Shown piece after piece: positions 24,078 through 34,500 of a stretch of DNA of 64,000 bases (position 1 is the stretch's first letter; every line of letters begins with the position of its first letter). The stretch comes from Massilia atriviolacea (GTDB lineage: Bacteria; Pseudomonadota; Gammaproteobacteria; Burkholderiales; Burkholderiaceae_D), in the NCBI RefSeq assembly GCF_003953935.1, contig NZ_RXLQ01000004.1, positions 62,001 to 126,000 of the forward strand, in the 5' to 3' direction. The notes beneath the pieces were generated by a model, which worked only from the letters and a program-made list of their open reading frames with translations, was not told where the DNA came from and did no database searches. The position numbers and the translations under genes are program-made.

Positions 24078-24599
24078 ATGGCAGACCCTTTTGTAGCAGA
24101 AATCCGCATGTTCCCCTTCAATTTCGCGCCCAGGGGCTGGGCGTTCTGCGACGGCCAGCTCTTGCCGCTGGCGCAGAACACGGCCTTGTTCGCACTGCTG
24201 GGTACGACCTATGGCGGCAACGGCATGAGCAACTTTGCGCTGCCCAACCTGCGCGACCGGACGCCCATGCATCCGGGACAAGGTAACGGCCTGTCGCTGC
24301 ACGACCTGGGCGAGGCCGGCGGCGAGGCCAGCGTCACCCTGGGCACGGCCGAGATTCCGGCGCACACGCACGCGCTGCGCCATGCCGGCACGGCCGCCAC
24401 GGTGGCCGCGCCGGGGCCCTCGGTCTCCTTCGGCAGCACCGGCGTGGCCCAGGTGTACGCCAGCGGCGGCACCCTGGCGCCGATGGCGGCGGGCGCGCTT
24501 CTGCCGGCCGGCAGCGGCCTGCCGCACGAGAACCGCCAGCCCTACCTGACCTTCAATTTCTGCATCGCGCTGCAGGGCGTGTTCCCGCAGCGCTGGTAA
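24078..24599 (+). CDS. tail-collar domain protein (MdpB-like), copy 3
   Basis: This 173-residue paralogue begins ADPFVAEIRMFPFNFAPRGW. It shows CDGQLLPLAQNTALFALLG, TTYGGNGMSNFALPNLRDR, AHTHALRH and a final QPYLTFNFCIALQGVFPQRW. The variable Ala/Gly segment lies at about residues 105-150. The GNAT gene begins 2 bases after its stop codon, so the two are likely translated together. No tail, capsid, integrase or lysis genes are nearby, so this is not a prophage remnant in any obvious sense. Confidence 0.85.
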   Translation: MADPFVAEIRMFPFNFAPRGWAFCDGQLLPLAQNTALFALLGTTYGGNGMSNFALPNLRDRTPMHPGQGNGLSLHDLGEAGGEASVTLGTAEIPAHTHALRHAGTAATVAAPGPSVSFGSTGVAQVYASGGTLAPMAAGALLPAGSGLPHENRQPYLTFNFCIALQGVFPQRW

Positions 24600-24601
24600 G
24601 C

Positions 24602-25096
24602 ATGGCGCCGACCCTTCGCCCCATCGACGCCGCCGACCACGCGTTCCTGCGCAGCGTGTACGCCACCACGCGCGCCGAAGAAATCGCCATGGCCGGCTGG
24701 GACGCCGGCACCGCCGACGCCTTCGTGGGCATGCAGTTCGACGCCCAGCACAGCTTTTACCGCAAGCGCTATCCGGCCGGCCAGTTCGACGTGGTGCTCG
24801 ATGGCGCCACCCCGCTCGGGCGCCTGTACGTCTCGCGCGAGGCGCAGCGCATCCACGTGATCGACATCGCCCTGCTGCCGGCCTACCGCAACCGAGGCAC
24901 CGGCGGCGCCCTGCTGGCGGGGCTGATGCGCGAGGCGGAGCAGCGCGGCGCCGCCGTCACCATCCACGTCGAATTGAACAACCCGGCCATGTCGCTGTAT
25001 GAGCGCCTCGGCTTTCGCGAAATCAGCAGCGCCGGCTTCCACCGCCTCATGGAATGGCGCGCCACCACCTTGACCCATAAAGAGCACACAGCATGA
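24602..25096 (+). CDS. GNAT-family N-acetyltransferase
   Basis: This 164-residue protein has the GNAT acetyl-CoA site IDIALLPAYRNRGTGGALLAG (Q/R-x-x-G-x-G/A) at about residues 85-105 and the C-terminal LNNPAMSLYERLGF strand. The substrate is unknown. It lies within the collar/DUF6916 gene run and its end overlaps the next start by 4 bases, so it is part of that operon and could modify a product of it. Confidence 0.85.
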   Translation: MAPTLRPIDAADHAFLRSVYATTRAEEIAMAGWDAGTADAFVGMQFDAQHSFYRKRYPAGQFDVVLDGATPLGRLYVSREAQRIHVIDIALLPAYRNRGTGGALLAGLMREAEQRGAAVTIHVELNNPAMSLYERLGFREISSAGFHRLMEWRATTLTHKEHTA

Positions 25097-25491
25097 AACG
25101 ACGCGACATTCTCCGGGCCGGCGCCAGCTCGCTCGCCCTTGCCGGCATGATCGGCGCCGCGCCGCGCGCCGCCGCCGCCGCCAGCGACAACTTCGCCTGG
25201 AGCCGCGCCACCGCGCTGGCGCTGGTCGGCCAGAGTTTCTTCCTGAACCACCCGGCACTGCGCGCCATCGGCATGACGCTCGCCGAAGTGCAGACGCCGC
25301 AGCACGCGGACCCGCAGCTGCAGCAGTTCTCGCTGGTGTTCGCCAGCGACGGCACGCGCTTCGAGGCCGGCGTCTACGAGATCGACCACGCCACCCTGGG
25401 CCGCTTCACGCTGTTCGTCGTGCCGCTGGCCGCAGCCGGCAAGGGCGCCGGCGCGCCGCGCTACCGCGCCGATTTCAGCCTGCTCGCGTAA
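25093..25491 (+). CDS. DUF6916-like protein with Tat-type signal
   Basis: This 132-residue protein begins MKRRDILRAGASSLALAGMI, with a twin-arginine motif, then an Ala-rich cleavage region (RAAAAAS). The mature part matches the 22676 protein: FFLN-like opening, LQQFSLVFASDG, GVYEIDHATLGRFTLFVVP and YRADFSLLA. The Tat signal implies export in folded form. Its start overlaps the GNAT stop. It is the last gene before a perfect GC palindrome and the large exoprotein gene. Confidence 0.65.
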   Translation: MKRRDILRAGASSLALAGMIGAAPRAAAAASDNFAWSRATALALVGQSFFLNHPALRAIGMTLAEVQTPQHADPQLQQFSLVFASDGTRFEAGVYEIDHATLGRFTLFVVPLAAAGKGAGAPRYRADFSLLA

Positions 25492-25511
25492 AGCCGAGGC
25501 CCACGCATCAC

Positions 25512-25536
25512 GCGGCGCGCCCGGGCGCGCCGCTTT
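25512..25536 (+). terminator. perfect GC palindrome with short T-run
   Basis: A 22-base perfect palindrome at 25512-25533, centred on CCCGGG, is followed by TTT. It lies between the collar/DUF6916 operon and the exoprotein gene. It could be a terminator or an attenuator that lowers read-through into the exoprotein gene. Confidence 0.5.
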
Positions 25537-25567
25537 CCATTGTCGCCCCCATCTACACGGATAACCC

Positions 25568-28500
25568 ATGTTCAAGCACGCCTCCGCCAACCGTTTCTAC
25601 CGTCTCGTCTGGAGCCATGTGCATGCCTGCTGGGTCGCCGTGGCCGAGGGTGCGCGCGGACGCGGCAAGGGCGGGCGGCGCAAGCTGGCCAGCCTGATGC
25701 TGGGCGCCGCCGTGGCGGCCGGCGCCGCCGCCGCGCCGCCGCTCGACACGGCGCTGCCGGTGGGCGCGCAAGTGGTCGCCGGCCAGGCCGGCGTTGCCAG
25801 CAACGGCGCGGCCATGACAGTCACCCAGGGCAGCGCCCAGGCCATCATCAACTGGCAAAGCTTCGACATCGGCAGCGCGGCCGCCGTGCGCTTCGACCAG
25901 CCGTCGGCCAGCGCGGTCGCGCTCAACCGCGTGGTGGGCGGCGATCCGTCGCGCATCTACGGCAAGCTCTCGTCGAACGGCCAGGTATTCCTGCTCAACC
26001 AGCAGGGCGTGCTGTTCGGCGCCGGCGCGCAGGTCAACGTGGGCGGCCTGGTGGCGTCCAGCCTCGGCCTGTCGGACCAGGATTTCCTCGACCGCCGTTA
26101 CGCATTTTCGGCCGCCGGCACGCCCGGCGCGGTGCGCAACGACGGCAGCATCCGCACCGCCGGCGGCGGCTACGTGGCGCTGCTGGCGCCGTCCGTGACC
26201 AACACCGGCACGATCAGCGCGCCGAACGGCAGCGCCGCGCTGGCGGCCGGCAGCCAGGTCGGCCTCGACCTGCGCGGCGATGGCCTGATCACCGTGCGCG
26301 TGGCGCGTTCCGCGCTCGACGCGGCGGTCAAGAACGATGGCCTGGTGCAGGCCGACGGCGGCCAGGTGGTGCTCAGCGCCGCCGCCGCCGACGCCCTGGC
26401 CCGCTCCAGCGTCAACAACACCGGCCTGGTGCAGGCGCGCGGCTTCGCCAACGAGGGCGGGTCGATCCGCCTGTCCGGCGACACGGTGCATGCCGGCGCC
26501 CTCGATGCCTCGTCCGACACGGCCAGGGGCGGCCGCATCGCCATCGACGGCGGCGCGCTCGCGCTCGACGGCGCCATCAAGGCCGACGGCGCGACCGGCG
26601 GCAGCATCGGCGTCGATGCCCGCGCCACGCTGTCGGCGGCGGCGGCCAGCAGCGCGCAAGGGCGCAGCGGCGACGGCGGCACGATCGTCTACCGCGCCGG
26701 CGCCACCCTGGTCGAGAGCAGCGGCGCCGCGACCGACGCCAGCGGCGCGGCCAACGGCGGCAGCACCAGCCTGCACGGCGGCGCCGGCGTGCTCTCTTCC
26801 GGCAGCCACGCGGCGCGCGCGGGCAAGGGCAGCGGCGGGCGTATCGACGTCTCGGGCGCCGACGTGCGCCTGTTCGGGGCCACGCTCGACGCCTCCGGCA
26901 CCAGCCAGGGCGGCATGGTGCGCGTGGGCGGCGCCTTCCAGGGCGGCAGCGAACGCGCCGACGCGCCCGACCTGGCGCGCTTCACGCAGCGCTGGGGCCA
27001 GCGCGCGCCGATCGTCTCGGCGCAGCAGACCTTCATCAACGATTCGACCGCCATCAACGTGGCGGCGACCGGCGCGCAAGGGCAGGGCGGCACGGCGGTG
27101 GTGTGGTCGGACGACCAGACCACCATGCTCGGCAAGCTCGATGCCAGCGGCGCGGCGGCCGGCGGCGCGGTCGAAATCTCGGGCAAGAACGAATTGCGCC
27201 ACGTCGGCCTGGACAAGCTGACCATCGGCGCCGGCGGCCAGTTGCTGCTCGACCCGAAAAACATCACCATCGGCAGCTATCCGCAGGTCTGGACTTACCA
27301 GGCCATCCTGGGCAAGGGCTACAGCGGCGCCAAGGACAAGGATGTCGCCGGCCTGGCCTCCGGCGACGGCTTCGGCTTCAGCGTCGCCCTGAACGGCGCG
27401 GGCGACCGCCTGGCCGTGGGCGCGCCCTTCGACAAGGGCCTCGACGGCAGCGGCAGCGCCAAGGGCGCGGTGCGCCTGTTCAGCTTCAGCGACGCCAACT
27501 TCTCCAACGCCACCTTGCAGGGCACCGCCGGCGCAGGCTACACCGGCGGCAAGAACCTGGACCTGGCGCTCGCCGACGGCGACCAGTTCGGCACCTCCGT
27601 GGCCCTGAACAACGACGCCACCCGGATGGCGGTCGGCGCCTTCGGCGACGGCAATAACGGGTCGGTCAGGCTGATCGGCTTCGGGACCGATTTCGCCGCG
27701 CCGGCCGTGAAGCAAACCCTGGCCCGTGGCACGTCCGGCACGCCGGCGACCGCTTTCGGCTACGGCGTGTCGGTGGCCTTCGACGGCAGCGGCGAGAGCC
27801 TGGCGGTGGGCGCGCTGTACGACAGCGGCAGCAATGCGGACTGCAGCGCCTGCGGCGCCGTTCACCTGTACGGCTACAACGGCAGCGCCGCCACTTACCA
27901 GCGCGGGATCGGCAAGGGCTACGGCTCGAACATGGCGCTGGCGAACGAACAGCAGTTCGGCACCTCGGTCGCTTTCGACGACAGCGGCAACCTGCTGGCG
28001 GTGGGCGCGATCGGCGCCAACAACGCCAAAGGCGCGGTGTACCTGTTTAACGGCGGCACCGCCAGCCCGACACTGCGCGGCACCATCGGTTCCGGCGTCA
28101 ACGGCGCCAAGGACCTGAACCTGTCCCTGCGCGACAGCGAAGCCTTCGGCTCCTCGGTCGCCCTGTCCGGCGACGGCAAGCGCCTGGCCATCGGCGCCAG
28201 CGCCGGCGGCGGCTTCAGCGACCTGACCAACGGCCCGGGCAGCGTGCGCGTGGTCGACTTCAGCGACGCCGCCTTCAGCGCCCCGGCCGTAAGCGCGACG
28301 CTCGGACGCGATTACACGGTCGGCGCCAATGCCGATGTCACCTTGGGCGACGGCGACAACTTCGGCTTCGCGCTGGCGCTCAACGCCGCCGGCGAGCGCC
28401 TCGTGGTCGGCGCGCCGTACGCCAACTCGGCCGACGGCAGCGTGCCCGAAACCGGCGCGCTGCACGCTTTCGCGCTCAAGCCGCCAAGCGTCACCAACGT

Positions 28501-31500
28501 GCCGTTCACGGCGGCCAAGCCGAAGCCGGGCCTGGACGTGACCATCGATGCGCTGACCCTGCGCGACGTGCTCGACGCGGGCACCTCGATCACCCTGCAG
28601 GCGAACAACGACATCACCCTGCTGGCCGGTCATCCCCTGCTGATCGGCGACACCAGCAACAACGGCGCCCTGACCCTGCAGGCCGGGCGCAATATCACCC
28701 TCAATGCGAGCATCAGCACCGGCAACGCCAACCTGACCCTGATGGCCAACGAATCGGCTGGGGCCAACGCCAGTTATCGCGATCCCGGCAGCGCCGCCAT
28801 TGTCGTCGCCAGCGGCGCCACCATCGACGCCGGCAGCGGCAGCATCAGCATGACCATGCGCGACCAGAGCGCCGGGAACATCGAGGTCGGCGCTGCGCTG
28901 AGCGCGGCCACGGTCAAGCTGATCAACTTCGGCGCGGGCGCCACCAGCAATGTCCTCATCAACGCCAATGTGAGCGCCAGCGGCGGCGGTACCGCCATCG
29001 AACTGGCCAGCCAGAACGGCAACGTCCTCAATACGGCCGGCGCGGCGGGCCTGAACACGCCGGCCGGGCGCTACCTGGTCTACTCGAAAGACCCGGCCAG
29101 CACCACCGAAGGCGTGGGCGGCTATAACAAGCATTACGGCCAGGCCTACGTGGCCGGCGGCACGCCGTCCTACGCGGCCAGCGGCAACTGGTTCCTGTAT
29201 TCGGTCGCGCCGGTGCTCAACCTGTCCGCCAATGCGGCCTCCCGGGTCTACGACGGCAGCGCCGCCGTGCCCACGCTGACCTTCGGCGCCACCGGCTTCA
29301 TCGACGGCGATAGCGTCGCCAGCGGCTTTGGCGGCGCCTTGTCGGCCGCCGGCGCGGGCAAGAACGTGGGCAGCTACGCCATCGGCCAGGGCAGCCTGGC
29401 CAGCACGCTCGGCTACACCATCAACTACACCGGCGCCAATTACACCATCACGCCGGCCACCCTGAACGTGAGCGCGGCCGGGGTCGGCAAGACCTACGAC
29501 CGCACGACTGCCGCCACCGTCAATTTCAGCGCCACCCCGATCGGGACCGACGCCGTGACCGTCAGCGGGACCGGCGTCTTCGCCGACAAGAGCGCCGGCA
29601 TCGGCAAGACCATCAACCTGAGCGGCATCGGCTTGTCCGGCGCCGACGCCGCCAACTACACCCTGGGCACGACGCCGGCCACCACCAGCGCCACCATCGC
29701 ACCGCTGGCCTTGACGCCTGTCGCCAGCGGCAACAACCGCGCCTACGACGGCAGCACCGCCGCGACAGTGAACCTGAGCGGCGCGGTCCTGGCCGGCGAC
29801 AGCGTGTCGTTTACCAGCGCCGGCGCCGCATTCGCGGACAAGCACGCCGGCAACGGCAAGACCGTGACGGTCAGCGGCATCGGCATGAGCGGGCTTGACG
29901 CGGCCAACTACACGCTGGCCTCGACCAGCGCCAGCACCAGCGCCAGCATCACGCCGCGCAGCCTGACGGTGACCGCCTCCGGCGGCAACAAGGTCTACGA
30001 CGGCAGCGCCGCGGCCACCGTCACCCTGAACGACAACCGGGTCGGCAGCGACGAGCTGGCGCTGGGCGGCAGCGCCGCCTTCGCCGACAAGCACGCCGGC
30101 AACGGCAAGACCGTCACGGTGTCCGGACTGGCCCTGTCCGGCGCGGACGCGGGCAACTACACGCTGGCTTCGCCCAGCGCCACCGGCACGGCCAACATCA
30201 CCCCGCGCACCCTGACGGTCGGCGCCACCGGCATCGACAAGGAATACGACCGCACCACGGCCGCCACGGTCACGCTGGCGGACGACCGGATCGGCGGCGA
30301 TGCGCTCACGCTCGCGCGCAGCGCCGCCTTTGCCGACTACAACGCCGGCAGCGGCAAGAGCGTCACCGTCAGCGGCATCGCCCTGTCCGGCGCCGACGCC
30401 GGCAATTACACCCTGGCCGGCACCAGCGCCAGCACCAGCGCCACCATCACCCCGCGCGCGCTGACCGCCACCCTGGCCAGCGCCAACAAGGTCTACGACG
30501 GCAGCACCGCCACCACCGCCACCATGAGCGACAACCGCATCGCCGGCGACGCGCTGACGGTGACCAGCGGCGCCGCCGCCTTCGACGACAAGAACGCCGG
30601 CATCGGCAAGACCGTCACCGCGAGCGGTCTGACGCTCGGCGGCGCCAGCGCGGGCAACTACACGCTCGCCTCGGCCAGCGCCAGCGGCAGCGCCGACATC
30701 ACGCCGCGCCCGCTCGCCACCAGCGCCAGCGCCGCCAGCAAGGTCTACGACGGCAGCGTGGCGGCCGGCGTGACGTTCACCGACAACCGCATCGGCAGCG
30801 ACCTGCTGACCGTCTCCGGCAATGGCGCGTTTGCCGACCGTCATGTCGGCAGCGGCAAGGCGGTTGCGGTCAGCGGCATCGCGCTCTCCGGCGCGGATGC
30901 CGGCAACTACAGCCTCGCTTCCACCACCGCGTCGGCCAGCGCCGACATCACCCCGCGCGCCATCCTCGCCACCCCGACCGGCAACAGCAAAGTCTACGAC
31001 GGCACCACCGGCGCCAGCGTCACCATGAGCGACAACCGCGTCGGCGGCGACCTGCTCACGCTCGGCTACAGCGGCGCCAGCTTCGCCGACAAGAACGCCG
31101 GCAACGGCAAGACCGTCAGCGTCACCGGCATCAGCCTGAGCGGCACGCACGCGGGCAACTACACGCTCGCCGCCAGCACGGCCAGCGCCACGGCGAACAT
31201 CGCGCCACGGCCATTGAACGTCTCGGCCACCGGCGCCAGCAAGGTCTACGACGGCAGCAATGCGGCCAGCGTGACCCTGAGCGACGATCACCTGGCCGGC
31301 GATGTCCTGAGCGTGTCCGGCCTGGCCACCTTCAACGACAGGAACGTCGGCGCCGGCAAGGCGCTCACCGTCACCGGCTTTACGCTGACCGGCCTCGACG
31401 CGGCCAACTACGTGCCGGCCTCCGCCAGCGCGTCCGGCAGCGGCAGCATCACCCCGCGCGCACTGAGCTTTACCGCCGCCGGCGTCGACAAGCAGTACGA

Positions 31501-34500
31501 CGGCACGACCGCCGCCACGGCCAGCTTCAGCGACGACCGCGTGGCGAACGACCAGCTGAGCATCGCTGGCAACGCCGTGTTCGACACCAAGGCTGTCGGC
31601 AGCGGCAAGGCGGTTGCCGTCAGCGCCATCGCCCTGAGCGGCCAGGACGCGGGCAACTACACCATCGCCAGCACCACGGCCAGCACCAGCGCCGCCATCA
31701 CGCCGCGCAGCCTGACCCCGATCGTCAGCGGCGCCGACAAGACCTACGACGGCACCACCAGCGCCACGGTGACTCTGAACGCCAACCAGATCGCCGGCGA
31801 AGCGGTCACCGTGTCGATGACCGGCGCTGCCTTCGCCGACAAGAATGCGGGCAACGGCAAGACCATCAACGTCGGCGGCCTGTCGATCAGCGGCGCCGAC
31901 GCCGGCAACTACACGCTGGCGTCGACCAGCGCCACCGCCACGGCCAATATCCTGCCGCGCAGCCTGAGCTTCACCGCCACCGGCGTCGACCGCGTCTACG
32001 ACGGCACGACCGCCGCCGCCATCGCCTACAGCGGCAACCACCTGGCGGGCGACAGCGTCAGCTACACCCAGAACGCCAGCTTCGGCGACAGGAACGCCGG
32101 CGCGAACAAGACGGTGACGATCAGCGGCATCGCGCTGGCCGGACCGGACGCGGGCAACTACACGCTCGCCTCGACCAGCGCCAGCACCACCGCCAGCATC
32201 ACGCCGCGCGCACTGACGCCGATCGTCACCGGCGCCAACAAGACCTACGACGGCACCACCGCCGCCACGGTCACGCTGGACAACGACCGCATCGCCGGCG
32301 ACGTGCTGACGCTGACCAGCAGCGGCGCCGCCTTTGCCGACAAGCGCGCCGGCGTCGCCAGGCCGCTGACGGTGACTGGCCTGGCGCTGTCCGGACCCGG
32401 CGCGGGCAACTACATGCTCGCCTCGACCAGCTTCACCGGCAGCGCCGACATCGCCCCGCGCGCGCTCCTCACCACCGCCACCGGCGTGGACAAGGTCTAC
32501 GACGGCAGCGTGGCGGCCACGCTCAAGCTGAGCGACAACCGCCTGGCCGGCGATGTGCTGACGGTCAACGCCGGCAACGCCGTCTTCGGCGACAAGAACG
32601 CCGGCAGCGCCAAGCCGGTCAGCGCCAGCGGCATGAGCCTGTCGGGCGCGGACGCGGCCAACTACACGCTGGCCTCGACCACCGCCAGCGGCAGCGCCAG
32701 CATCACCCCGCGCAAGCTGAATGTGAGCATCGGCGGCGCGGTCAAGGTCTACGACGGCACCACCTCGGCCGCCTCGGCGCTGGGCGACGACCGCATCGCC
32801 GGCGACGCGCTGTCGCTGGCCGGCAGCGACGCGTTCTTCACCGACAAGAATGTCGGCGCCAACAAGGCCATCGTGGTCGACAAGCTGGCGCTGTCCGGCG
32901 CCGATGCCGGCAATTACACGCTGGCCTCGACCAGCACCAGCGGCACCGGTTCGATCACTGCGCGCCCGCTGAACGTCATCGCCACCGCCGCCGGCAAGGT
33001 CTACGACGGCACCACGCAGGCCAGCGCGAGCGTGTCCGGCGACCAGCTCGCCGGCGATTCCCTGACCATTTCCGGCGGTGTCGCCACCTTCGCCGACAAG
33101 AACGCCGGCAAAGGCAAGAGCGTCAGCATCGGCGGCATTGCGCTGGGCGGCGCGGATGCCGGCAACTATGTGCTGGCCGCCGCCAGCGCGACCGCCACGG
33201 CCGACATCACCGCGCGCGCTTTGACAGTGACAGCGGCCGGCGTCGACAAGGTCTACGACGGCACCGCCAGCGCCCAGTTCACCATCAGCGACAACCGCCT
33301 GGCAGGCGACACGCTGAGCTTCAATGCGCCGGGCGCGCGCTTCGCCGACCGGAACGCCGGCGTGGGCAAGGCCATCGTGCTGGACGACCTCTCGCTCGGC
33401 GGCCTTGACGCGGTCAACTACACGCTGGCCTCGGCCAGGCCGAGCGCCACCGCCTCGATCACGCCGCGCGCGCTGACGGCTAGCCTGGCCGGCAGCATCA
33501 GCAAGGTGTACGACGGCAGCACCGCCGCCGTCCTCCATCCGGGCGCGCTGTCGCTGGCCGGTTTCGTGGCCGGCGAGGGCGCCACCGTCAACGCCGCCAG
33601 CGCCACCTTCAACAGCGCCAACGTGCGCGACGCGTCGAGCGTCCACGCGGTGATCGGCGGCGCCAGCGGCAGCGCAGGCACGCTGCTGTCGAACTACGTG
33701 CTGCCGGCCGGCGCCAGCGGCGCGGGCGCGATCGTGCCGCGCACGGTCGCCATCAGCGGCATGAGCGTGGCGCCCAAGGTCTACGACGGCAGCACCACGG
33801 CCACCCTGAGCGGCGCGGGATCGCTGTCGAACCTGGTGGCGGGCGAAGCGCTGACGCTGTCGGCGCCAGCGAGCGCCAATTTCGACAACCGCAGCGCCGG
33901 CACCGGCAAGCTGGTGACCGCGAGCGGCTTCACCCTGGCCGACGGCGCCGGGGGCCTGGCGTCCAACTACGTGCTCGCCAGCGCTACGGCGAGCGTGAAC
34001 ACGGGCGTCATCAGCAAAGCGCCCTTGATCATCAGGGCCGACGACAAGGTGCGCGTCAGCGGCACGCCGAACCCGGTATTTACCTTCAGCGGCAGCGGCT
34101 TTGTGGGCGGCGACGGCAACAGCCTGTTGGCCGGCCTGAGCGCAGGCACCGGCGCCGACCGGCAGTCGCCGGCCGGCACCTATGCCATCACGCCGGCGGG
34201 CGGGGTGTTCGACGACTACCTGCCGCAGTATGTCGACGGCACCCTGACCGTGATCGGCGCCAGCAGCCAGGTCGAGGCCATCGCCGGTTCGATCGCCGCT
34301 TCCTCGCAGGGTCGCCAGAACGTCTTCGCGGCTGCGGGCTCCAGCCCGTGGACCGTGGCCTGGGCCGGCCCGGCGCCGGAACTGGCGCCGCAGGCCGACC
34401 CTCAACGCGCGCCGGACAACCAGGCCGAGACCAGTACCGTCACCCTCAGCGGCGGCACGCAGGTCACGACGCGCCGGGGCGGCGTACGCACGGCGGAGTA

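Noticed and set aside
22676-25491. Prophage
   Set aside because: Tail-collar domains are present, but no integrase, capsid, terminase, portal, tape-measure or lysis genes are near, and the codon use matches the neighbours.
29245-34000. CRISPR array
   Set aside because: The repeats are about 250 bases, in frame, protein-coding and contiguous, with no short identical repeats and unique spacers.
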